Translations under genes and position numbers: made by a program
From: Heterotrichella gracilis
Taxonomy: Eukaryota > Sar > Xanthophyceae > Tribonematales > Xanthonemataceae
Direction: 5' to 3'
Assembly: GCA_032358255.1 (NCBI GenBank)
Contig: JAULBX010014425.1
Span: 1-64,000, forward strand
DNA: 64,000 nucleotides
Shown here: positions 1 through 7,810 of the stretch, piece after piece
Numbering within the stretch: position 1 is the stretch's first letter
Layout: every line of letters starts with the position of its first letter
Notes under the pieces: model-generated
Database searches by the model: none
What the model saw: the letters and a program-made list of their open reading frames with translations, nothing else
What the model was told of the DNA's origin: nothing

Positions 1-2335
1 CGTAACCATAACTGTAGCCATAGCCCTGGTAATAATAGCGTTTTCCGAGGCGGGAAATACCATTAAGTACTAGTAAAACATTTTTAAGACCGTTAGCCTC
101 AATTACATTTTCCATGAAGGTAATTACCCGTTTTGAGCTGCTCTTGGTATTTAAAACAAAGATCGTAGCATCTACTTGTTGTATCAAATAAATTGAATCA
201 GATAATAATCCGGCTGGAGGTGTATCTATGATTACAAAATCGAAATCCTGTTTTGCCCTGTCAATTAGTTCCTTTAAACGTTGCGATAATACAAATTCTG
301 AAGGATTTGGAGGCACGGGTCCTGCGTAGATGCAATATAAATTAGCGATCGGGGTCTCACTTATAATGTCCTCATATTTATCCATGCCCGAAATACAGGT
401 AGTTATACCTTTGGTTTGTGGCGGTAAACCAAAACGTTTAAAGATCCTGGGTTTGTGTAAGTCTAACTCAATTAAAACTGTTTTTTTACCGCTTTTTGCA
501 AATATGGTAGCAAGGTTAGCACTTGTAAACGTTTTTCCTTCGCCAGGTAAAAAAGAAGTAACCAGATATGTTTTTGAATCAATACCAATATTGGCGTAGA
601 GTAAATTGGTTCGTAAATTTCTAAACGCTTCTGAAATCACAGAATTAGGACTATAGTCAACAATTATGCCATCGTTATTTTCTTCTTTAACATAAGGTAA
701 AACCCCAATTAAAGGTAGTTCGGTTAACTCCCGCAAATGCTCAACCGACTTAATTCTTGAATAAAAGAAGGCACGCAAAACAATAATTAAAATAGAAAGT
801 AATAAACCAAACGATAGAAATGATTTTTGAATAGCGGGTTTATCTGGCGACACCACGCCAATATTCCTTGGTGTTTCAATAATTTTTATATCGGGCACTA
901 TACTAGCCCTTGCAATTTTAGTATTCGCTCTTTTTTCTAATAGGAAATTGTAAAGTTGTTCGCTAACTGATGCTCGGCGTTGTATATTCAATATATCGCG
1001 CTGTTTTCCGGGAATTAATTTTGCTTCGTTGATATAATTTAAGATCTCTTTATTGACGCTTTCGATTTGTTGATTAGTTGCCTTGCGCGTATTGTTTATG
1101 TAAATAAGTAGATCTTGTTTCGTTTTTTTAATAGAAGTTTTTAGATCTGCAACTACTGGGTTAGTTTCTTTTGCTACATTATAAATTCTATTTAGTTCAA
1201 TTTGCTTATTATAAAGATCTGTGACGGCCGTATTTAGAAAACCTGCTTTTTCAAAAATAAAAACACTAGGGGGTAAAAATTGCGGGTCTTTATCTTCGAT
1301 AATATATTTTTCGAGATCGCTGAGGGCAACCGTTTGCAATTGCAATTGAGATTTTTGCCCATCATAACTACTTATTTTACTTAAAAAATCTCCCTGTTCC
1401 CAATTCAAGTCAATGATCGATTTACGTTCCTTATAATTTTGCATAGTATCTTCGATGCTCTTTAAAGAGAATGTGATCTCATTCAATTGTCTATCTATAT
1501 AAGTAATTGTTCTTTCATTCAATTCAAACTTTGTTTTCAGTTTGCTGGCGGAATAAACACTATTCAGTGAATCAAGTATCAATGTAGCTCGTTCTGGAAT
1601 GATATCCTGCAAACCAACGATCAAAATATTAGTGTATTCAGGATTTTCTATTGAGAGATTTCCCTGAATATTAGATATTAAATAATCTTTACTGTGAATA
1701 CTAAACTGGTAAAAAATTTCCTTAAATGACTCAACCTTTTTTTCTGTGAATATGTAGGTACGGTTAACACTTATTCTTAGGTCAGTATCTATCAACTCTT
1801 CATCAAATTTTCCTTTTTTTACTTGCTTGGTGCCATCCAACTCGTAACTAATTTCGTAATTATTATAGTCAATGATCTTGAAGTCAAATATCTGTTCATA
1901 AAAGCCCGGATTGATGGTGTTTGCAACGATATTAAAAGGTACATTCTTAAATTGTTCGGTAGTTCTTACTTTACCCACGATAAAATAAGATACTTGTATG
2001 TCTTTTAATAGTTTTTCGACTACCTGGCTCGAAAGGTCATAGGATTGAATGATACGCTGCTCGTTTAAGTTGTCTACGTAAGAACCGTAGGAGTAAAAAC
2101 TTGCATCGTTTAATACGTTATTTTGGTAATAAGTATCGTTTACTTTTAATAAAAATTGCGTAGAGGCCTGGTAAATGTTGGTTAGCCTGTAAACGTAAAA
2201 TGTACCAATAACATAAAAAATAGGTAAAATGATCAAAGGAACCCACCAATTGCTTTTAATAATACGAAGCAAGAGATTAAGATCTTTTTGGGAAACAATT
2301 GCCTGCTTTTTAGTATTTGTTGGGGAAGTAGCCAC
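1..2335 (-). CDS. Wzc-like polysaccharide co-polymerase / BY-kinase tyrosine autokinase (C-terminus cut by window edge)
   Basis: Inner-membrane polysaccharide chain-length regulator fused to a cytoplasmic tyrosine autokinase, as used in Wzx/Wzy capsule or exopolysaccharide export. At least 778 residues are visible. Read from the GTG at 2335: a first membrane segment (about residues 25-45), a long coiled-coil periplasmic region, a GNVR-like stretch (PGKQRDILNIQRRASVSEQL), a second membrane segment, then the kinase with Walker A FLPGEGKT, Walker A' VLIELDLHKPRI and Walker B DFVIIDTPP. The last visible residues are a tyrosine cluster (RYYYQGYGYSYGY), the autophosphorylation tail typical of BY-kinases. 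GTG is chosen because an in-frame TAA lies five codons upstream and no ATG occurs nearby. It diverges from the exosortase operon. Function in polysaccharide assembly is known for the family; the link to the exosortase is inference. Confidence 0.93.
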   Translation of the reverse strand, partial: MATSPTNTKKQAIVSQKDLNLLLRIIKSNWWVPLIILPIFYVIGTFYVYRLTNIYQASTQFLLKVNDTYYQNNVLNDASFYSYGSYVDNLNEQRIIQSYDLSSQVVEKLLKDIQVSYFIVGKVRTTEQFKNVPFNIVANTINPGFYEQIFDFKIIDYNNYEISYELDGTKQVKKGKFDEELIDTDLRISVNRTYIFTEKKVESFKEIFYQFSIHSKDYLISNIQGNLSIENPEYTNILIVGLQDIIPERATLILDSLNSVYSASKLKTKFELNERTITYIDRQLNEITFSLKSIEDTMQNYKERKSIIDLNWEQGDFLSKISSYDGQKSQLQLQTVALSDLEKYIIEDKDPQFLPPSVFIFEKAGFLNTAVTDLYNKQIELNRIYNVAKETNPVVADLKTSIKKTKQDLLIYINNTRKATNQQIESVNKEILNYINEAKLIPGKQRDILNIQRRASVSEQLYNFLLEKRANTKIARASIVPDIKIIETPRNIGVVSPDKPAIQKSFLSFGLLLSILIIVLRAFFYSRIKSVEHLRELTELPLIGVLPYVKEENNDGIIVDYSPNSVISEAFRNLRTNLLYANIGIDSKTYLVTSFLPGEGKTFTSANLATIFAKSGKKTVLIELDLHKPRIFKRFGLPPQTKGITTCISGMDKYEDIISETPIANLYCIYAGPVPPNPSEFVLSQRLKELIDRAKQDFDFVIIDTPPAGLLSDSIYLIQQVDATIFVLNTKSSSKRVITFMENVIEANGLKNVLLVLNGISRLGKRYYYQGYGYSYGY

Positions 2336-2351
2336 TATTGGTTTTAGTTAA

Positions 2352-2359
2352 CAAATATA
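2352..2359 (-). promoter_or_regulatory. -7 element of Wzc-like gene promoter
   Basis: On the minus strand the sequence reads TATATTTG, an exact match to the Bacteroidota -7 consensus TAnnTTTG, 16 nt before the GTG start. I see no good TTTG -33 box at 19-20 nt, so only the -7 part is supported. The implied 5' leader is very short. Confidence 0.45.
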
Positions 2360-2376
2360 AAGTTTTAAAAGATATT

Positions 2377-2408
2377 CTTGTTTGATTTATTTTTTTTTTA
2401 TACATTTA
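2377..2408 (+). promoter_or_regulatory. Candidate promoter of exosortase operon
   Basis: CTTG, 20 nt, then TACATTTA. This approximates TTTG-N19/20-TAnnTTTG with one mismatch in each box. The transcript would begin a few bases before the ATG at 2419. It is the only plausible promoter for the following four overlapping or closely spaced genes. Confidence 0.35.
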
Positions 2409-2418
2409 TACTCTGAAA

Positions 2419-2637
2419 ATGAAGATTTTAAAGACCACTCTCATATTATTTCTTGTACTATTTGGTAGTCAGGTTTTATTTGCAGCTCCACCACCACCTC
2501 CCTCTGGATCGCCCGGTTGTTGGCCTCCACCATGCGTGCCTATTGATGGCGGCATTACATTTTTAATAGCAGCAGGTGCTGCATACGGCGCAAAAAAATT
2601 AGTTGACGCGCGCAAAAAAAATAAATCAATAATCTAA
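2419..2637 (+). CDS. Tiny exosortase substrate: signal peptide plus Pro-rich linker plus PID-type C-terminal sorting signal
   Basis: A 72-residue protein. Residues 1-22 form a signal peptide ending LFA. Residues 23-40 are a proline-rich stretch with two cysteines (APPPPPSG, CWPPPC). Then come Pro-Ile-Asp-Gly-Gly at 41-45, one hydrophobic segment (about 46-58) and a basic tail with KK and RKKNK. Motif, membrane segment and basic tail is the architecture of exosortase sorting signals; from memory it matches small Bacteroidota proteins described as PID-CTERM. It lies 13 nt before the exosortase gene, so it is probably a cognate substrate. Almost nothing remains between the two targeting signals, so the mature product would be about 20 residues. 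It could be an anchor, a glycosylation acceptor or a system marker; its role is unknown. Confidence 0.8.
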   Translation: MKILKTTLILFLVLFGSQVLFAAPPPPPSGSPGCWPPPCVPIDGGITFLIAAGAAYGAKKLVDARKKNKSII

Positions 2638-2650
2638 GTTTACCGGTTTC

Positions 2651-3187
2651 ATGAGGGCTGTATTTAAACAAAATGCCTTTATTAAATTCGTATTTACAGC
2701 CGCTTTCCTGTACCTCTTCCTTTATATTATATACCAATTTGTGGTAAAAAAATACACCTTTTACGATCAAAAATTTATTGGCTCTATCATTCATTCCGTT
2801 AATTTTTTACTAGAAGGTATTGGTTACAAGACCTTTACCGTATTACAAGATCGTGATTATCAGGTAATTGGAATAGACGGTTCAAACGGGGTTTGGATAG
2901 GCTCTAATTGTAACGCGATAACTTTGTTCTCTTTGTTTTCTGTATTTATCATTGCTTACCCAGGCAGGATAAAAGATAAACTCTGGTATATTCCATTGGG
3001 CATTTTAGCCATTCACATCTTAAATATCTTAAGGGTCATCGCTCTTGTTTTAATAGCAAATTATTACCCGCAATTCCTCAATTTTAATCATACTTATACT
3101 TTCACATTTTTGATCTATTCCTTTATCTTTTTGCTTTGGATACTTTGGGTAAATAAATACGCCGTTAAAAATTCAAACGCCGCATGA
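2651..3187 (+). CDS. xrtF: Exosortase family transpeptidase, XrtF-like
   Basis: Multi-pass inner-membrane cysteine transpeptidase expected to cut C-terminal sorting signals and pass the substrate to another acceptor. The 178-residue protein has about five or six membrane segments. The catalytic-site candidates typical of exosortase/archaeosortase proteins are in order: Cys87 in SNCNAI, Arg128 in LNILRVIAL and His147 in FNHTYTF. The size fits the short flavobacterial XrtF class rather than the longer proteobacterial EpsH class. The start codon overlaps nothing; the stop overlaps the next gene by 4 nt (ATGA). The downstream partner is the known companion of this class, which strengthens the XrtF call. 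The active-site triad is seen; the substrate is inferred from the neighbour at 2419. Confidence 0.88.
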   Translation: MRAVFKQNAFIKFVFTAAFLYLFLYIIYQFVVKKYTFYDQKFIGSIIHSVNFLLEGIGYKTFTVLQDRDYQVIGIDGSNGVWIGSNCNAITLFSLFSVFIIAYPGRIKDKLWYIPLGILAIHILNILRVIALVLIANYYPQFLNFNHTYTFTFLIYSFIFLLWILWVNKYAVKNSNAA

Positions 3188-3654
3188 ATGCTAAAAAAAT
3201 AATTTTTTTCCTTCTTGTCTTTGGCTGCCTTGGCTATTTTCGCGAATTTTTTTTTGTAAACCTCAACAATATCATGTTCCAAAAATATTATAACCACACC
3301 GATCTGCCCATACCTCCGGTTATGTCTTTCTTCAATTCGTTCTCTTACAAAACTTTATATTACTCAAAGTACTTTTTATCAATATTCTGGGTAACTCTTT
3401 TCTTTTTTGCTAATTACATGGCATTAAAACATCTTACAGAAAAAAAAATATTATTGAAATTTCTTGTTTACTCTTATCTCATTTTATTATCTTTAGCGGC
3501 AATAGCAATGATCTATGGGTATTTTATTAACGGGCATTTGCAGGATGATGAATATACCCTTAGCCGTTGGTTACTTGGCATTGCGCAATCGCCAATAATT
3601 TGTTTAATATTAATTGCTTCTGAAAAACTATATCCAAAATCTACAACATCATGA
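3184..3654 (+). CDS. Exosortase F system-associated membrane protein
   Basis: A 156-residue protein with four predicted membrane segments and the N-terminal pattern [11 protein letters not shown] that I recall for the flavobacterial protein family found next to XrtF. The family's function is not known; it is presumed to assist or accept the exosortase product. It begins inside the stop of the exosortase gene (4-nt overlap) and ends inside the start of glyA (4-nt overlap), so translation of all three is probably coupled. Length is about normal for the family. No catalytic motif is evident. Confidence 0.82.
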   Translation: MNAKKIIFFLLVFGCLGYFREFFFVNLNNIMFQKYYNHTDLPIPPVMSFFNSFSYKTLYYSKYFLSIFWVTLFFFANYMALKHLTEKKILLKFLVYSYLILLSLAAIAMIYGYFINGHLQDDEYTLSRWLLGIAQSPIICLILIASEKLYPKSTTS

Positions 3655-4928
3655 TAAAAAAAGACAGCACCATCTTTAAATTAATTAAAGAAGAACAACA
3701 CCGCCAAACAGAAGGCATTGAACTAATAGCAAGCGAAAATTATGTGAGCAATCAGGTAATGCAAGCGATGGGTAGTGTGTTGACCAATAAATACGCTGAA
3801 GGTTTACCCTTTAAACGTTATTATGGTGGCTGCGAGGTAGTAGATAAAGTTGAACAACTGGCAATAGATCGCGCAAAAGAATTGTTTGGTGCGGCATGGG
3901 TAAATGTGCAACCTCACTCCGGCGCGCAGGCAAATGCAGCGGTTATGCTTGCTTGCTTAAAACCCGGCGATACTATTTTAGGATTAGATCTTTCGCATGG
4001 CGGACATTTAACGCATGGGGCAGCCGTGAACTATTCGGGTAAATTATACCGCCCAACTTTTTATGGTGTGGAAAAAGAAACCGGCTTGATCAATTACGAT
4101 ACTTTAGAAGCAACTGCAAAAGCAGAAAAACCAAAAATGATCATTTGCGGCGCCAGTGCCTATTCGCGCGATTGGGATTATGAACGCTTACGCAAAATTG
4201 CAGATAAGGTTGGCGCCATTTTATTGGCAGATATTTCTCACCCAAGCGGTTTAATTGCAAAAGGAATTTTGAACGATCCGTTACCACATTGCCACATTGT
4301 AACTACAACTACACATAAAACACTACGTGGCCCACGCGGCGGTATGATCATGATGGGCAAAGATTTTGAAAATCCATTCGGTGAAAAAACACCAAAAGGC
4401 GAAACAAAAATGATGAGTGCCATGTTGGATATGGCTGTATTTCCTGGTATTCAGGGTGGTCCGTTAGAACATGTTATTGCTGCAAAAGCAGTTGCATACG
4501 GAGAAGCTTTAACGGATGATTACATGCACTATTGCATTCAGCTTGTAAAAAATTCGCAGGCAATGGCTAAAGGTTTTATGGATCTTGGTTATAACATCGT
4601 TTCAAAAGGTACGGATAACCACATGTTCTTAATTGATCTTAGAAATAAAAATCTTACAGGTAAAGAAGCTTTAGCTGCATTGGAGCAGGTAAATATTACT
4701 GTAAATAAAAACATGGTTCCTTTTGATGATAAATCTGCATTTGTTACTTCTGGCATTCGCATTGGCTCACCAGCCATTACCACGCGTGGCTTAAAAGAAA
4801 AAGAGTGTTTAAAAATTGTCGGTCTTATTGATGAGGTTTTGAAAAACAAAGACAACCCAAAAGAATTGGCGAAAATTAAAAAGAAGGTAAATACCATGAT
4901 GGTGAAATACCCTCTTTTTAAAAGTTAA
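3651..4928 (+). CDS. glyA: Serine hydroxymethyltransferase
   Basis: PLP enzyme interconverting serine and glycine while charging tetrahydrofolate with a one-carbon unit. The 425-residue protein has SENYVSNQV near the N-terminus, the folate/PLP region [10 protein letters not shown], and the Schiff-base lysine in [14 protein letters not shown]. The length is normal for bacterial SHMT. The ATG overlaps the preceding membrane protein by 4 nt, so this housekeeping enzyme is the last gene of the exosortase operon. No promoter is visible inside the upstream gene. Followed by an AT-rich inverted repeat before a convergent gene. Confidence 0.98.
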   Translation: MIKKDSTIFKLIKEEQHRQTEGIELIASENYVSNQVMQAMGSVLTNKYAEGLPFKRYYGGCEVVDKVEQLAIDRAKELFGAAWVNVQPHSGAQANAAVMLACLKPGDTILGLDLSHGGHLTHGAAVNYSGKLYRPTFYGVEKETGLINYDTLEATAKAEKPKMIICGASAYSRDWDYERLRKIADKVGAILLADISHPSGLIAKGILNDPLPHCHIVTTTTHKTLRGPRGGMIMMGKDFENPFGEKTPKGETKMMSAMLDMAVFPGIQGGPLEHVIAAKAVAYGEALTDDYMHYCIQLVKNSQAMAKGFMDLGYNIVSKGTDNHMFLIDLRNKNLTGKEALAALEQVNITVNKNMVPFDDKSAFVTSGIRIGSPAITTRGLKEKECLKIVGLIDEVLKNKDNPKELAKIKKKVNTMMVKYPLFKS

Positions 4929-4953
4929 TGGCGATGGGTATTAGCGAATAGGT

Positions 4954-5009
4954 AATAGTTAATAGAAGAGATTAATTGTCTAATAACTATTAACTAATCA
5001 CTATTAACA
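4954..5009. repeat. AT-rich inverted repeat between convergent genes
   Basis: Arms TAGTTAATAG (4957-4966) and CTATTAACTA (4988-4997) can form a 10-bp stem; a further CACTATTAAC follows at about 5000. It lies between the converging glyA and a secreted-protein gene and may act as a bidirectional terminator, although there is no T-tract. The same CTATTAACTA decamer recurs at 20613. Confidence 0.5.
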
Positions 5010-5013
5010 ACAA

Positions 5014-5865
5014 TTATATTTCAAACTCCTGTTTAGCTAACTGCTTTTCAGGAGTTTTTAATTCAATAGAGTATTTTCCTTTTGCTAAACCTTTCATTGG
5101 CAAGTTCAGCTCATACTCTTTATTTGAACAGGGTAACAACCACTGACTTTTGATTTCACAAACAGGCAAACCTTTTTCGTTAAAAACATATAGCGAAACA
5201 TAATCTTCCTTATCATTCGAGTAATTCATTTTTCCCCTCAGATATAAAGGAAAAGTTTGCATACTGCCACCGGCATATAAAACTGTCTTAGTGATCATAG
5301 AATACCATGGCAGTTTTTCTCCTTTCAAATTAGCTACTAATTGCTTTAAAGGAAGAAAAGTTGAATCTTTCGCCGATGCAACATTGGCAGTAGATTGCTT
5401 ATCGCTAATAGCCCAAATAGCTTGCTGCTCAATATCTCTATCAAATTTAGAAACATTTAAATATTTTGCGAGGCTCACTAAATTACTATCTGCTAACTTA
5501 TTTACATCATACTTTGCGCCAGCTGCTGGCGAATGATTGGAGGCCTGACAACAATATCCCTTTACATCAAACGATTTATTCTCCATTTTTTTCATTGCAA
5601 TTATCTCCTCGCGGGTAATTAAAATATCCTGATTCTTTTCGTCAATAGAATTTAATCTTCTTCCCGCTTCTACTATTATAATTAATGAATCGTTACTTAA
5701 ATTTTTAAGGTCCATTTTAATGCAATAGCCTTGATAACCTCCCAAACTTTTTACCTGGGCCTTTACCATTTTAAGATCTAGCGCTTTTTGTAAATACATT
5801 TTTTGGTTTGTGGCGGTCACTTGCAGACTCATTATTAAAACACAGAAAATTATTTTGTTAACCAT
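5014..5865 (-). CDS. Secreted protein of unknown function with thioester-domain-like motifs
   Basis: A 283-residue protein with an N-terminal signal peptide (about residues 1-18). I do not recognise a firm family. The middle holds GYCCQASNHSPAAGAKY (residues 103-119) and EQQAIWAISD (146-155). Together these resemble the Cys region and TQxAIW motif of thioester (TQXA/TED) adhesin domains, in which Cys and Gln form an internal thioester. The C-terminal ~90 residues look like a beta-sandwich, with a final strand pattern KGKYSIELKTPEKQL similar to FlgD-like Ig repeats. No T9SS sorting domain is present. It converges on glyA and diverges from the nucleoside transporter gene. The thioester idea is inference from short motifs. 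Confidence 0.7.
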   Translation of the reverse strand: MVNKIIFCVLIMSLQVTATNQKMYLQKALDLKMVKAQVKSLGGYQGYCIKMDLKNLSNDSLIIIVEAGRRLNSIDEKNQDILITREEIIAMKKMENKSFDVKGYCCQASNHSPAAGAKYDVNKLADSNLVSLAKYLNVSKFDRDIEQQAIWAISDKQSTANVASAKDSTFLPLKQLVANLKGEKLPWYSMITKTVLYAGGSMQTFPLYLRGKMNYSNDKEDYVSLYVFNEKGLPVCEIKSQWLLPCSNKEYELNLPMKGLAKGKYSIELKTPEKQLAKQEFEI

Positions 5866-5903
5866 TTTTCCCTCCTTTTATATAAATAACTAATAACATT
5901 CGC

Positions 5904-5934
5904 TTTGGTTACAATTTATATTTTAGTATTTTGG
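5904..5934 (+). promoter_or_regulatory. Promoter of nucleoside transporter gene
   Basis: TTTG (5904-5907), 19 nt, then TATTTTGG (5927-5934). Spacing fits the Bacteroidota consensus exactly and the -7 box has one mismatch. The ATG follows at 5949. Confidence 0.5.
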
Positions 5935-5948
5935 CTTAGTTTTTAAAC

Positions 5949-7214
5949 ATGGATAGGTTTACAGGTATTATAGGCATTATTGTGATCTTTGGTATTGCGG
6001 TTCTGATGTCAAACAACAGGAAAGCGATCAATTTACGTTTGGTTTTCAGCGGCCTTGCGTTGCAACTTTTAATTGCTGTGTTAGTTCTCAAAGTCCCTTT
6101 CATTACCAACTTTTTTTCGTGGTTAGGAAGAGGTATGGGAAAAATAGAACAATTTGCCGTTCAGGGCGCTTCTTTTGTTTACGGCGGTGTAATGGTTGAT
6201 AAACACGACGGCACTTCTGTTCCTTACGGCGCACCACACACTTTTGTTTTTGCTTTTAGTGTAACTGCTACAATTATTTTAGTTTGTGTATTGGTGGCTA
6301 TCTTATATCACATTGGAATTATGCAACGCGTTGTTGCTTTAATTGCAAGAGTAATGAATTTTGTTATGCGTGCCAGCGGTGCCGAAGCATTAAGTAATGT
6401 TGCTAGTGCATTTGTTGGCCAGGTGGAAGCGCAGGTAATGATACGCCCTTATTTACCAAGCATGACAAAAAGCGAATTACTTTCATCTATGGCTGGTAGC
6501 ATGGCTTGCATAGCCGGGGGCATATTAATTGTTTACGTGAACATGGGCGCAAAAGCAGAGTATCTTTTAACTGCCAGCTTAATGGCTGCACCTGCGGCAA
6601 TTGTTATTTCAAAAATTATTTTTCCTGAAACGGAAGAACCTGTTACAAAAGGCACTGTTAAACTAGAGGTAAAAAAAGAACACACTAATTTAATTGACGC
6701 AATTTCTCACGGTGCCGGCGACGGAATGAAAATTGCTATTAACGTAATTGCTATGTTAATTGGTTTTATTGCTTTAATTGCTTTGCTTAATTATTGTCTT
6801 GGTTTTATACATTGGAGTGAATACGTTAATGGACAATTAACAACAGTTCATTTATCGCTCGATTATATTTTCGGAAAATTATTTTATCCTCTTGCATGGT
6901 GTATGGGTGTGCCAATGGATGACGTGCAGCAGGTTGCCACATTAATGGGACAAAAATTAACCATTAACGAATTTGTTGCTTTTGATACAATGACACACCA
7001 TTTAGCAAAACCTTTGAGCGAAAAAGGACTAATAATCGCCAGCTTTGCAATTTGCGGCTTTGCCAATTTCAGCTCGGTTGGTATGCAAATTGGAGGTATT
7101 GGTGCATTGGCGCCAGAAAGAAGGCCCGACCTAGCGAAACTTGGCATAAGAGCATTAATAAGCGGCACACTGGCAAGTTATCTTTCTGCAACCATTGCAG
7201 GTATGCTTATTTAA
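5949..7214 (+). CDS. Concentrative nucleoside transporter (CNT / NupC family)
   Basis: Ion-coupled inner-membrane importer of nucleosides. The 421 residues form many membrane segments with CNT signatures: ALSNVASAFVGQVEAQVMI and LLSSMAGSMACIAGGIL in the middle, and CGFANFSSVGMQIGGIG plus ERRPDLAKLGIRAL near the C-terminus. The length matches bacterial NupC-type proteins. Its own promoter is visible upstream. The PAP2 gene starts about 10 nt after its stop and is probably co-transcribed. The exact nucleoside specificity and whether the driving ion is Na+ or H+ cannot be read from the sequence. Confidence 0.95.
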   Translation: MDRFTGIIGIIVIFGIAVLMSNNRKAINLRLVFSGLALQLLIAVLVLKVPFITNFFSWLGRGMGKIEQFAVQGASFVYGGVMVDKHDGTSVPYGAPHTFVFAFSVTATIILVCVLVAILYHIGIMQRVVALIARVMNFVMRASGAEALSNVASAFVGQVEAQVMIRPYLPSMTKSELLSSMAGSMACIAGGILIVYVNMGAKAEYLLTASLMAAPAAIVISKIIFPETEEPVTKGTVKLEVKKEHTNLIDAISHGAGDGMKIAINVIAMLIGFIALIALLNYCLGFIHWSEYVNGQLTTVHLSLDYIFGKLFYPLAWCMGVPMDDVQQVATLMGQKLTINEFVAFDTMTHHLAKPLSEKGLIIASFAICGFANFSSVGMQIGGIGALAPERRPDLAKLGIRALISGTLASYLSATIAGMLI

Positions 7215-7224
7215 AATTAAATGG

Positions 7225-7809
7225 ATGGTAAAAAATTTTGTAATACTTATCCTGTTTTTTGTCAGCTCTTTTTATGCACAAAATCTTGATTATAGAATTT
7301 TAAAATCTGTTAACCAATCTGATATGCCTTGTTGGGATAAGACCATGAAGGGCGTTTCTTTCTCTGTTTACCCTGTAATGCCTGTAAGTGTTGTTGGTAT
7401 TTGGACGCATGGTTATATTAATAAAGATGAAACAATGATGCGCAATGGTTATAAAAGTGCTATAACAATTGGCTTCGCGATTGCAGCATCCACAGGATTA
7501 AAATACGCGGTAAACAGGACCAGACCTTACAACGACTATCCAAACGATATTATTAAAAGGGATGATGCAGGCCCCTACTCTTTCCCCAGCGGACATACAA
7601 CGGCTGCTTTTGCTACTGCAACCGCTGTTAGTTTAAGTTATAAAAAGTGGTATGTAACTGCTCCTGCATTTGCTTATGCTGGATTTGTAGGCTATTCACG
7701 CATGCGTTTAGGGATGCATTATGGCAGTGATGTTTTAGGAGGAATCATACTTGGTATTGGCAGCGGTTTATTAACCTGGCAATTAGATAAGGCTTTTAAT
7801 AAAAAATAA
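7225..7809 (+). CDS. PAP2-family membrane-associated phosphatase
   Basis: Acid phosphatase of the PAP2 superfamily, acting on lipid phosphates such as undecaprenyl pyrophosphate or phosphatidate, or possibly on nucleotides. It shows the three active-site motifs in order: KYAVNRTRPY, SFPSGHTTAAFA and SRMRLGMHYGSDVLGG. I choose the ATG at 7225 because it gives a clean signal peptide (MVKNFVILILFFVSSFYAQ); an upstream in-frame codon at 7195 would overlap the transporter and add charged residues before it. That gives 194 residues. The signal peptide suggests a periplasmic enzyme. Its stop lies 1 nt from the stop of convergent bioA. Confidence 0.93.
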   Translation: MVKNFVILILFFVSSFYAQNLDYRILKSVNQSDMPCWDKTMKGVSFSVYPVMPVSVVGIWTHGYINKDETMMRNGYKSAITIGFAIAASTGLKYAVNRTRPYNDYPNDIIKRDDAGPYSFPSGHTTAAFATATAVSLSYKKWYVTAPAFAYAGFVGYSRMRLGMHYGSDVLGGIILGIGSGLLTWQLDKAFNKK

Positions 7810-7810
7810 T

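Noticed and set aside
330-2008. Two plus-strand open frames (330-599 and 1823-2008)
   Set aside because: They lie antisense to the clearly coding Wzc-like gene and encode no recognisable motif.
2555-2794. Minus-strand frame across the sorting-peptide and exosortase genes
   Set aside because: It overlaps two well-supported plus-strand genes and has no signal or domain of its own.
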